From Acidiphilium acidophilum (GTDB lineage Bacteria; Pseudomonadota; Alphaproteobacteria; Acetobacterales; Acetobacteraceae): DNA of 64,000 nt. The stretch covers positions 661,001 through 725,000 of the forward strand of contig NZ_JAWXYB010000018.1 in NCBI RefSeq assembly GCF_033842475.1, in the 5' to 3' direction. Under the pieces are notes generated by a model, which had not been told where the DNA came from, made no database searches, and saw only the letters and a list, made by a program, of their open reading frames with translations. The position numbers and the translations under genes are program-made. Below, piece after piece: positions 16,505 through 24,409 of this stretch; position 1 is the first letter of the stretch, and every line of letters begins with the position of its first letter.

Positions 16505-16939
16505 TTATTTGGTGACGATTTCGGGTTCCATCGCGGCGAGTTTGGCGAGGAGGTTGTTCTGGGCGGCGGTAGGGATTTGTTGTTCGTCCATCGCGTGGAT
16601 CATGTCTTCGGCGAGGGCATTGAAGGCGTTTTGGGTGACGCCCATGTTTTTGTGGATGGCGCGCATGCTCATGTCGAAGGTGCAGGGGCCGCCTTCAAGG
16701 TTGCAGACCTGTTCAACGAGGGCGGCTTTGAGGGCGGGGATGTTGGTGTGGGCGAAGTAGAAGTTGATGCGTTTGTCGGCGGCGACGTTGCCGACGAACT
16801 GGTTGATCAGGGCGGTGATGCCGGGTTTGCCGCCGAAATCGTGGTAATAGCTGGAGGCGGCCTGGGCGGGGGTGGCGGCGGCGAGGCCGATGGCGAGGGT
16901 GATGGCGCCGGTGAGGAGGGTGGTGCGGAATTTGGTCAT
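16505..16939 (-). CDS. Exported truncated haemoglobin, group 1
   Basis: 144 residues. A clear signal peptide (KFRTTLLTGAITLAIGLAAATPAQA, cut after about 27) is followed by a mini-globin: YYHDFGGKPGITALINQFVGNVAADKRINFYF (helices B-E with the double-Gly turn), then MRAIHKNMGVTQNAFNALAEDM, where the His is the proximal haem ligand. Two Cys (VCNLEGGPC) sit in the middle and could form a disulphide once exported. Group 1 globins bind O2 or NO; an exported form is less usual. Probably co-transcribed with the propeller gene downstream. Confidence 0.82.
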   Translation of the reverse strand: MTKFRTTLLTGAITLAIGLAAATPAQAASSYYHDFGGKPGITALINQFVGNVAADKRINFYFAHTNIPALKAALVEQVCNLEGGPCTFDMSMRAIHKNMGVTQNAFNALAEDMIHAMDEQQIPTAAQNNLLAKLAAMEPEIVTK

Positions 16940-17153
16940 GGGTGTTCCTGATACAGTTTAGGGGTTACGGCGGGCGCGCAAGGGGGCGGGAGTTGAAGTC
17001 ATGATGAGGGGAGGGTGAATGAAAAATCCGGTTTGGTGAGGTCTGGACTGTTCATTTCGGCATCGTTGCGCGCAGGGATTGCTCCGTCGGGGAGTTGTGA
17101 CGGTAATACGAGGGCGAGGCGCGATTGGATGCAGGGGGGTGGATAAAGACGGG

Positions 17154-17351
17154 TTATGCGCCGATGGCGAGGGCGAAGCCGATGGTTGCGGCGGCGGTGA
17201 TGATCAGGGCTCCAGCGATGGCGAGGATGGTGACGGAGCGGGGTATGTCGGTCGCGCGTTCGGGGGTTCGCGGGTCCCAGCGGGGGGACGGGCGGATGAA
17301 AACGTTGTCGACCAGTGCCCGCAATTGGGCGACGGTTCCGTCGAACGGCAT
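17154..17351 (-). CDS. Small hypothetical membrane protein, one helix
   Basis: 65 residues. A polar head MPFDGTVAQLRALVDNVFIRPSPRWDPRTPERATD is followed by one transmembrane segment (SVTILAIAGALIITAAATIGFALAIGA). A GAGG lies about nine bases before the ATG. It faces the EamA gene on the opposite strand. The 214 bp between it and the globin gene (16940-17153) hold nothing I can name. Confidence 0.5.
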   Translation of the reverse strand: MPFDGTVAQLRALVDNVFIRPSPRWDPRTPERATDIPRSVTILAIAGALIITAAATIGFALAIGA

Positions 17352-17511
17352 CTTGTACGCCCTCTATGTGGAATTTTTGTGACGCATAGATAATGCTTTC
17401 GGAATATGCAACGGTTTTTTTTGAAACAATCTGTCGGGTGGGTTCGTGGGCGTGAGCAGGGTTGCGCGGGGGCGGGCTTGCGGGCGCGCGGGGGTTCGCG
17501 TTGATGGCGGC

Positions 17512-18384
17512 ATGAGTGTGCGGATGGAGAGCGGGCGGTTGCCGTCGCCGGTGCTGGTGTTGATGTTCATGACGGTGCTGTGGGGCGGGACGTTTCTGGT
17601 CACGCGGACGGCGCTGCATTTCATCGGGCCTTATGCGTTTGTCGGGCTGCGGTTCGGGGTGGCGGCGGTGGTGGTGGCGCTGGTGGTGCGGCCGCATCCG
17701 GCGGGGTTTCAGCGGCGGGAGCTGATCGGCGGGGCGGTGGTCGGGCTGGTGCTGTATTTCGGCTACGGGTTGCAGGCGGTGGGGCTTAAGACGGTGGCGA
17801 GCGGGGAGTCGGCGTTTCTGACCGCGCTTTATGTGCCGATGGTGCCGTTGCTGGAGTTTGTTGTGTTTCGGCGGCGTCCGGGCGGTGTGGCGCTGGCGGG
17901 GGTGGTGCTTGCGTTTGTCGGGCTGGTGCTGGTTTCGGGGGTTTCGCTCGGGCATGTGACGATCGGGCCGGGGCAGTGGCTGACGCTGGGCGGAGCGTTT
18001 GCGGCGGCGGTGGAGATCGTGCTGATCAGCCGGTCGTCGCGGTTGACCGATCCGCGGCGGATTGCGCTGGTGCAATTGGTGACGGTGGCGGTGCTGTCGC
18101 TCGGGACCGAGGCGGTGCGGGGCGGGGCGATGGTGAGTTTCGCGTGGTTTCCGGTGCTGGCGGTGCTGGGGATGGGGCTGGTGACGGCGTTCATCATGGT
18201 GGCGCAGAACTGGGCGCAGCGGAGTGTGCCGGCCAACCGGGCCACTTTGATCTATGCGCTGGAGCCGGTGTGGGCCGGGGTGATCGGGGCGTCGTTCGGG
18301 GAGGTGTTCGGGGTGGGGCAGGTGGTTGGCGGGGCGATGATCATCGGCAGCGTGGTGCTGAGCCAGTGGCGGGGGCGGGAGTAG
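17512..18384 (+). CDS. EamA/DMT-family transporter
   Basis: 290 residues with about ten hydrophobic segments arranged as two EamA repeats. The first opens VLVLMFMTVLWGGTFLVTRTALHFIGPYAFVGLRF, the usual DMT start; the second ends NRATLIYALEPVWAGVIGASFGE, the usual DMT end motif. These proteins export amino acids or other small metabolites; substrate unknown. I took ATG 17512 rather than an upstream in-frame start that adds an Arg/Gly-rich head. An A/T-stem palindrome follows the stop directly. Confidence 0.87.
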   Translation: MSVRMESGRLPSPVLVLMFMTVLWGGTFLVTRTALHFIGPYAFVGLRFGVAAVVVALVVRPHPAGFQRRELIGGAVVGLVLYFGYGLQAVGLKTVASGESAFLTALYVPMVPLLEFVVFRRRPGGVALAGVVLAFVGLVLVSGVSLGHVTIGPGQWLTLGGAFAAAVEIVLISRSSRLTDPRRIALVQLVTVAVLSLGTEAVRGGAMVSFAWFPVLAVLGMGLVTAFIMVAQNWAQRSVPANRATLIYALEPVWAGVIGASFGEVFGVGQVVGGAMIIGSVVLSQWRGRE

Positions 18385-18389
18385 GGAAG

Positions 18390-18415
18390 GCTTCTTTTTT
18401 TGCAAAAAAAGAAGC
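18390..18415 (+). terminator. A/T-stem palindrome after the EamA gene (copy 2)
   Basis: 12-bp perfect arms GCTTCTTTTTTT / AAAAAAAGAAGC, 2-base loop, then AAAAAAACTCTG. Begins six bases after the stop of the transporter gene. Same family as 15009-15042. Confidence 0.6.
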
Positions 18416-18474
18416 AAAAAAACTCTGATTTCGTTTGGTCCGTGACCCTCGTGCGCCCGTGCATCAGATTACAG

Positions 18475-18506
18475 AAGTTTTTTGCTTCTTTTTTTCAAAA
18501 AAGAAG
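18475..18506 (-). terminator. A/T-stem palindrome after hbd (copy 3)
   Basis: On the minus strand, 10-bp arms CTTCTTTTTT / AAAAAAGAAG (18485-18506) followed by GCAAAAAACTTCTG, about 25 bases after the hbd stop. It faces copy 2 so that the two convergent genes each have their own copy. Confidence 0.55.
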
Positions 18507-18531
18507 AACTTCCTTAACTATATCCCGGTAT

Positions 18532-19419
18532 CTACCGCGTTGGGACCGGCGGATTGCTTGAATAATCGTAGAAGCCGCGTCCGGTTTTGCGGCCGAGCCA
18601 GCCGGCGGCGACGTAGTTTATCAGGAGCGGGCAGGGGCGGTATTTGTCGTCGCCGAGGCCGTGGTGGAGGACGCGCATGACGTCGAGCACGATGTCGAGG
18701 CCGACGAAATCGGCGAGGGTGAGCGGGCCCATCGGGTGGGCGGCGCCGAGTTTCATGCCCTGATCGATCGAGGTGATGGTGCCGATGCCTTCGTGGAGGG
18801 CGAAGATGGCTTCGTTGATCATCGGGACCAGGATGCGGTTGACGATGAAGCCGGAGAAATCGGCGGCGAGGATGGTGGTTTTGCCCATGCGGGCGGCGAG
18901 GGCTTCGACGGCGTCGAGCGTGGGTCTGGAGGTGGCGAGGCCGCTGATGATTTCGACCAGTTTCATCATCGGGACCGGGTTGAAGAAGTGCATGCCGACG
19001 AAGCGGTCCGGGATGGTGCTGGCGGTGCCGAGGGTGGTGATCGAGATCGAGGAGGTGTTGGAGGCGAGGATGGCGTGGGGCGCGAGATGGGGCAGGATCT
19101 GGGCGTAGACCGCGCGTTTGATGTCTTCGCGTTCGGGGACGGCTTCGATCACGATGTCGCAGGTGGCGAAGGCGTCGTGGGTGGTCGAGGGGGTAATGCG
19201 GGCGAGGGCGGCGTCGCGCGCGGCGGCGTCGATCGTGGATTTTTCGACCTGGCGGGCGAGGTTTTTCGCCATTGTCGCGAGGCTTTTGTCGAGCACCGGG
19301 CGGGCGGTGTCGACCAGGACGATATCGAGCCCGGCGAGGGCGGCGACATGGGCGATGCCGTTGCCCATGGCGCCCGCGCCGAGGATGCCGACGCGCTGGA
19401 TTGGCGTGGGACTGCTCAT
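18532..19419 (-). CDS. hbd: 3-hydroxybutyryl-CoA dehydrogenase
   Basis: Oxidises or reduces 3-hydroxybutyryl-CoA with NAD(P). 295 residues: Rossmann motif RVGILGAGAMGNGIAHVAALAGLDIVLVD, catalytic region FVGMHFFNPVPMMKLVEII (His of the HFFNP motif), SGFIVNRILVPMINEAI, and C-terminal MGPLTLADFVGLDIVLDVM. I started at MSSPTPIQRVGILG; longer forms overlap etfA. One base separates it from the etfA stop, so etfB-etfA-hbd is one operon, linking beta-oxidation or PHB-type metabolism to electron transfer flavoprotein. Confidence 0.94.
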   Translation of the reverse strand: MSSPTPIQRVGILGAGAMGNGIAHVAALAGLDIVLVDTARPVLDKSLATMAKNLARQVEKSTIDAAARDAALARITPSTTHDAFATCDIVIEAVPEREDIKRAVYAQILPHLAPHAILASNTSSISITTLGTASTIPDRFVGMHFFNPVPMMKLVEIISGLATSRPTLDAVEALAARMGKTTILAADFSGFIVNRILVPMINEAIFALHEGIGTITSIDQGMKLGAAHPMGPLTLADFVGLDIVLDVMRVLHHGLGDDKYRPCPLLINYVAAGWLGRKTGRGFYDYSSNPPVPTR

Positions 19420-19420
19420 G

Positions 19421-20356
19421 TCAGCCGAGTTCCTTCTGGAGTTCGGGCAGGATGGTGAAGAGGTCGCCGACCAGGCCGTAATCGGCGATCTGGAAGATCG
19501 GTGCGTCTTCATCCTTGTTGATCGCGACGATGACTTTGGAATCCTTCATGCCCGCGAGATGCTGGATCGCGCCCGAGATGCCGACCGCCATATAGAGGTC
19601 GGGGGCGACGATTTTTCCGGTCTGGCCGACCTGATAATCGTTGGGGACGAACCCGGCATCGACCGCCGCGCGCGAGGCGCCGACCGCAGCGTGGAGTTGG
19701 TCGGCGATCGGGTCGAGCAGTTTGGTGAAATTATCGCCGTTCTGCATGCCGCGGCCGCCGGAGATGACGATGCGGGCGGCGGTGAGTTCGGGGCGCTCGC
19801 TTTTCGAGAGTTCGGCGCTGACGAATTTGGATTTGTCGTTGGTCGTGCCGGATTCGATGGCCTCGATCGGGGCGGTGCCGCCGGTGGCGGGGGCGGGGTC
19901 GAAGCTCGCGGCGCGGACCGTGATGAGTTTTCGGGTGTCCGAGGATTTGACCGTGGCCAGGGCGTTGCCGGCGTAGATCGGGCGGATGAAGGTGTCGGCG
20001 TCGATCACGTCGGAGATGTCGCTGATCGGCTGGACGTCGAGCAGGGCGGCGGCGCGGGGCATGACGTTCTTGCCGATCGCGGTGGAGGCGGCGAGGATGT
20101 GGCTGTAATCGGGGGCGAGCTTGACCAGCAGGTCGGCCAGCGGCTCGGCGAGGGCATTTGCGTAGGCGGCGTTGTCGGCGACCAGAACCTTAGCGACGCC
20201 TTCGATCGCGGCGGCGGCCTTTGCGGCTTCGGCGAGGTTTTCGCCGGCGATCAGGGCATGGACGGTGCCGAGTTTGACGGCGGCGGCGACCGCGCTGCGG
20301 GCGGGCTGCTTGATGCCGTGGGAATCGTGGTCGAGCAGAACCAGAACCTGGGACAT
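19421..20356 (-). CDS. etfA: Electron transfer flavoprotein, alpha subunit
   Basis: 311 residues. N-terminal Rossmann-like half, then the FAD domain with [77 protein letters not shown], the ETF alpha signature. It carries the FAD that moves electrons from acyl-CoA dehydrogenases. Two bases separate it from etfB. Its partner ETF-QO is at 49568. Confidence 0.96.
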   Translation of the reverse strand: MSQVLVLLDHDSHGIKQPARSAVAAAVKLGTVHALIAGENLAEAAKAAAAIEGVAKVLVADNAAYANALAEPLADLLVKLAPDYSHILAASTAIGKNVMPRAAALLDVQPISDISDVIDADTFIRPIYAGNALATVKSSDTRKLITVRAASFDPAPATGGTAPIEAIESGTTNDKSKFVSAELSKSERPELTAARIVISGGRGMQNGDNFTKLLDPIADQLHAAVGASRAAVDAGFVPNDYQVGQTGKIVAPDLYMAVGISGAIQHLAGMKDSKVIVAINKDEDAPIFQIADYGLVGDLFTILPELQKELG

Positions 20357-20358
20357 GA

Positions 20359-21108
20359 TCAGATCACCTTCGCTTCGTTGCGGAGTTTTTCGACGAGTTC
20401 GTGGACCGAGCCGACCTTGATGCCGGCCTGCCGCTTCGGCGGGTCCATGACTTTGAGCGTGGTCAGGCGCGGGGCCGGATCGATGCCGAGATCGGCGGGT
20501 TTGATGGTCTCGATCGGCTTTTTGCGCGCCTTCATGATGTTGGGCAGCGAGGCGTAGCGCGGCTCGTTAAGGCGGAGGTCGGCGGTGACCACGGCGGGGA
20601 GGGTCAAGGCGATGGTCTCCAGCCCCCCGTCGATCTCGCGGATGACGGTGATGGTTTCGCCGTCGATCGCGATTTTGCTGGCGAAGGTGCCTTGCGGCCA
20701 GCCGAGCAGGGCGGCGAGCATCTGGCCGGTGGCGTTCATGTCGTCATCGATCGCCTGCTTGCCCATGATGATGAGGCCGGGCTGTTCGCGGTCGGCCAGG
20801 GCCTTGAGCAGTTTTGCGACGGCGAGGGGCTGCAATTCCGCGTCGGTCTCGACCAGAATGCCGCGATCCGCGCCCATGGCGAGGGCGGTGCGCAGGGTTT
20901 CCTGACAGGCGGCGATGCCGAGCGAGACCGCGACGATTTCGGTGGCGATGCCTTTTTCCTTGAGACGGACCGCTTCCTCGACCGCGATTTCATCGAACGG
21001 GTTCATCGACATTTTGACGCCCGCGAGTTCGACCCCGGAATGATCGGATTTGACCCGGACCTTCACGTTGTAATCGACGACGCGCTTGACGGGGACGAGG
21101 AGCTTCAT
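20359..21108 (-). CDS. etfB: Electron transfer flavoprotein, beta subunit
   Basis: 249 residues: [53 protein letters not shown] is the characteristic start, and [45 protein letters not shown] is the ETF beta signature region. Binds AMP and forms the heterodimer with EtfA. First gene of the operon; its promoter should lie in the 104-bp gap 21109-21212. Confidence 0.96.
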   Translation of the reverse strand: MKLLVPVKRVVDYNVKVRVKSDHSGVELAGVKMSMNPFDEIAVEEAVRLKEKGIATEIVAVSLGIAACQETLRTALAMGADRGILVETDAELQPLAVAKLLKALADREQPGLIIMGKQAIDDDMNATGQMLAALLGWPQGTFASKIAIDGETITVIREIDGGLETIALTLPAVVTADLRLNEPRYASLPNIMKARKKPIETIKPADLGIDPAPRLTTLKVMDPPKRQAGIKVGSVHELVEKLRNEAKVI

Positions 21109-21212
21109 GGGTTCACCGTTCGGTTGGTGTTTATGCAGGTGTGTGACCGTTGGATGATCTATTGGTGCCTGCGCCGCAAGTCAATCATTAGGGACGGTTC
21201 ATGCCCTATACG

Positions 21213-24200
21213 TTATGGCTTGCGGGCGGGCTTGCGGGCGGGTTTGGCGCGTTTCATGTCGTCGCCGAAAAGCTCCCGCAGGATGCCGGGGGTCAGCACC
21301 GAGAGCGGGTTGACCGAGATTTTCGGTTTCGCGAAGGGGCCGGACACGCTGTAGCGGGCGGCGAACAGGCCGCTGCCTTTTTCGGGGCTGAACACCTTGC
21401 CGACCAGCGGGATTTTGCCGAGCAGGGCATTGAGCAGATAGGCCGGGACGATGGTGCCCGAGAGGTCGTAGCGCCGTGTCGCGAGGTCGATGCTGCCGGT
21501 CGCGGTGAAGCCGATCGAGGAGGAATGGGCGCGTCCGCTGCCGAGGCGCACGATCGGGCCGGTGACGGTGAAGGGGGCGACCAGCCTGGTCATCGCGAGT
21601 CCCGGCCCGGAGAGCGCCGCCGGGACGCCGTAAAGGGTGAGGCCCTGCAGCACCTTGGCCATCACCGGGGCGTGGCGCAGGCGAAAGCCGGTCATCACCG
21701 CGCGGCCTGTGGTGGTGGCACCCCGGGTTTTTGTGGTGAGATGGAGCTTGCCGCCCGCGATGTCCGTGGTGGTGCCGGCGGCGGCGAACAGGGCGCCGGC
21801 ATCGTTCGCGGTGAGATTGATCGCGGGGTCGCCCGCCGGGCGGGTGAGGGCGAAGCGGGTGCGTTTGGTGCCGGTGCCGATCGTGCCGTGGGCGGTCAGC
21901 AGATCGGCCTCGTTGCCGGTGGCGTCGAGTTGCACCGCGCCGAGCAGCGGGGCGGGGGATTTGTCAAGGCGGAGGCGGGCGAAGCCTGCGGTAATTCGCC
22001 ACGGCAGGGAGGATGACGGCCCGGGCGGCAGGGCGGCATGCGGCGGCGGTGCGGGGGTTGGGCTGACGGCGTTGAGCGCGGCGGCGATGTCGAGCATGGG
22101 GCCGTTCAGCACCAGATGCCACGGCGCGCCGGGACGGGCGGGCGGGGTCAGGCTGCCATCCGCCGAGGTGCCGCCGAGCCGTGCGGCGCTGATCGCAAGG
22201 GTGCGGCCCTCGCTGATGCCGTGCAGGGCGAGCGCGGGGCCGGTCACGTCGATCCGGCGCACCCCGACCGGGCTGCCGTGGCGCAGATCGAGCCCGATCC
22301 GCGCGGCGCCCTTTTGTCCGGCGAATTTGCGCCAGCCGAGCCGGGGCAGGGCGAGGGCGACCGGGGTGAGATCGGCATCGAGGTCGAGCGAGCCGCGCCC
22401 GGCATCGTCGCGATACTCGATGGCCAGCGGGGCGGCACCGGATTGCCAGATTGCGGTTGGCGCGCCGAGCCGGGCGAGCAGGGTGCGTCCGGCGATGGTG
22501 TGGGCGGTCAGGGTGAAGGCCCCGTCCGGCAGGGCCATCGCGGCGGCGAATGATGCCCGGCGGTCGGCGAGATCGCCCGCGCCGTGCAAGGCGAGATGTT
22601 TGAGCGAGGCGGAGAGGGCGAGATTGCCCCGGTCGAGGGCGAGGCCCGCGACCGGCAGGGGCAGATGGAGATCGGTAATATCGGCGATGGCGGCGAGGTG
22701 GACATCATTGAGGACGAGGTGTTTTTTCAGGGGCAACCCGGCATCGATCGCGGCGGTGAGGTGGCCGCGCATGCCGGTGAGCGCGATGCCGTGGGTGGCG
22801 AGGCGCAGCGGCGGGGCATCGAGCAGGGGCACCGCATCGGCCGCGTTGCCGGTGAGCGTCGCGGCGACGCCGGCATTCTGGTCGTGATGGGTCAGGGCGC
22901 TGATCGTCATGGTGCCGCGAAGGGCAAGGCGGCCAAGCTGGCCTGAGGTCGCGTGGATCACCAGAATGTCGCGGTCGAGAAAGTCGAGCGTGCCGGCGAG
23001 GCGGGTCATCGGCACGGCGTGTTTGAACCAGTCGAGCGTGACGCCGGAGGCGGTGAAATTGCCGGTGAAATCATCGAGGCGCGGGGTGCCGTCCGCTCCC
23101 GCGAGGGTGAAGGCCGCGTGGAACCGCCCGTTTTGCGCGAGGCCGGCGGGGATGTGGTTGAGGATGTATTTGCGCGTGTTGTGGACGATTCCCGCCGGCC
23201 AGTCCGCCGCCAGATCGGGGGCGGTGACGTGATCGACCGTGGCATCGAGCCCGCCCGCGAGCGATCCGGTGAGGTCGAGCGTGCCGGTCAGGCGAGCCGT
23301 GGTGGTCCGGCTGGTGGTGCCGAGGGCGATGCGGGCGGCATCGAGCGTGGCGCGGGTGGGGGTCGCGGTCATGGCGAGGTCGATGCGGCGGATCGGGACC
23401 TTGGTGCCGGTGACGATGATATGTCCAGCGCCGGCCTGCAGGATGAAGTGTGCCCGCGCCGGGGCGGTGCTGCCGATCGGCCAGGATGCGGTCAGGGTGA
23501 GCGGCAGATCGAGCGGCTGGGCCGCGGCCTCGCCGGGGGCGAAGCGCGCGGGGATGACCGGGCCGAGGGTCGCGGTGACGTGGCCGAGGCCTTCATGGCC
23601 GGCGATGGTGATCCGCAGCCTGACCGGTCCGCTGGCGCGCTGCGCGGGGCGGGGCGCGAAATCGGCGGTCGCCTCGCCGGCGATCACCCCGGCCCTGGTG
23701 CGGGTGAGATCGAGTCTGCCGTCGCTCGCGGCCATGCCGAAACCGCGCGCGCGGTCATCGAGGATGAGATGCGCCGCGCCGATCCGGATGGCGCGCAGAT
23801 CGGCGAGGTCGAGCCCGCCCTGCCCGGGTGCGCGGCTCAACCGGGCGATCAGCGCGCCCAGCGCGCGGGGGAACGAGGCGATGTCGGCGATCGGGTTGCT
23901 CGTGGAGCCATTGTTTGGGGCGCCGGTGCTCGTTGAGTTGGTGCCCGGGATGGCCGGGATCACGGTGGGGCGAAGGATGATTTCGGTATGGCGGGCGGCG
24001 ATGCGGATCGGCGCGATCCGGCCTTTCAGTAAGGCGAGCGGGGCGAGGGTGACGCGCAGGCGCGAGATCCGCGCCGCCACCGTGCCGCTCTGGCCGAGGA
24101 TCGCGATGTTCGACAGGCGCAGATCGATCGGCGCACCGCCTTTGTTGAAGCCTTCCCAGGCGAGGTCCGCCGCCCCGATGGTCACGTCGATCCCGGGCAT

Positions 24201-24401
24201 GGCGCGGCTGGCGGCCAGCGCGATCCGGCTGGCGAGCGGCGGCAGATCGACCGGGCCGCGCGAGAGCCGCCACGCCGCCGCGCCGGCGAGGAGCAGGAGC
24301 ACCAGCGCCAGCGTGCCGATGGTGCGCAGGATGTGATGCCCCGCCTGGCCAGCCGCGATGCCGGCGCGGCGCGCGTGCCCTTGACGAAACCAGTGCCTCA
24401 T
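21213..24401 (-). CDS. Large AsmA-like/DUF3971 envelope protein
   Basis: 1062 residues. A single N-terminal membrane segment (about 25-46, TIGTLALVLLLLAGAAAW) is followed by a long periplasmic region rich in beta strands. GIDVTIGAADLAWEGFNKGGAPIDLRLSNIAILG is typical of the DUF3971/YhdP-TamB-AsmA group. The C-terminal part (LDLATRRYDLSGTIVPAYLLNALLGKIPLVGKVFSPEKGSGLFAARYSVSGPFAKPKISVNPLSVLTPGILRELF) is the conserved AsmA-like C-terminal region. These proteins span the periplasm and are linked to phospholipid transport to the outer membrane. Diverges from glnE with only 8-17 bases between starts. Confidence 0.86.
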   Translation of the reverse strand: MRHWFRQGHARRAGIAAGQAGHHILRTIGTLALVLLLLAGAAAWRLSRGPVDLPPLASRIALAASRAMPGIDVTIGAADLAWEGFNKGGAPIDLRLSNIAILGQSGTVAARISRLRVTLAPLALLKGRIAPIRIAARHTEIILRPTVIPAIPGTNSTSTGAPNNGSTSNPIADIASFPRALGALIARLSRAPGQGGLDLADLRAIRIGAAHLILDDRARGFGMAASDGRLDLTRTRAGVIAGEATADFAPRPAQRASGPVRLRITIAGHEGLGHVTATLGPVIPARFAPGEAAAQPLDLPLTLTASWPIGSTAPARAHFILQAGAGHIIVTGTKVPIRRIDLAMTATPTRATLDAARIALGTTSRTTTARLTGTLDLTGSLAGGLDATVDHVTAPDLAADWPAGIVHNTRKYILNHIPAGLAQNGRFHAAFTLAGADGTPRLDDFTGNFTASGVTLDWFKHAVPMTRLAGTLDFLDRDILVIHATSGQLGRLALRGTMTISALTHHDQNAGVAATLTGNAADAVPLLDAPPLRLATHGIALTGMRGHLTAAIDAGLPLKKHLVLNDVHLAAIADITDLHLPLPVAGLALDRGNLALSASLKHLALHGAGDLADRRASFAAAMALPDGAFTLTAHTIAGRTLLARLGAPTAIWQSGAAPLAIEYRDDAGRGSLDLDADLTPVALALPRLGWRKFAGQKGAARIGLDLRHGSPVGVRRIDVTGPALALHGISEGRTLAISAARLGGTSADGSLTPPARPGAPWHLVLNGPMLDIAAALNAVSPTPAPPPHAALPPGPSSSLPWRITAGFARLRLDKSPAPLLGAVQLDATGNEADLLTAHGTIGTGTKRTRFALTRPAGDPAINLTANDAGALFAAAGTTTDIAGGKLHLTTKTRGATTTGRAVMTGFRLRHAPVMAKVLQGLTLYGVPAALSGPGLAMTRLVAPFTVTGPIVRLGSGRAHSSSIGFTATGSIDLATRRYDLSGTIVPAYLLNALLGKIPLVGKVFSPEKGSGLFAARYSVSGPFAKPKISVNPLSVLTPGILRELFGDDMKRAKPARKPARKP

Positions 24402-24409
24402 CGAAGACT

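Noticed and set aside
21109..21212. Small gene between etfB and the AsmA-like gene
   Set aside because: Only 104 bp; the candidate frame extends antisense through both neighbours.
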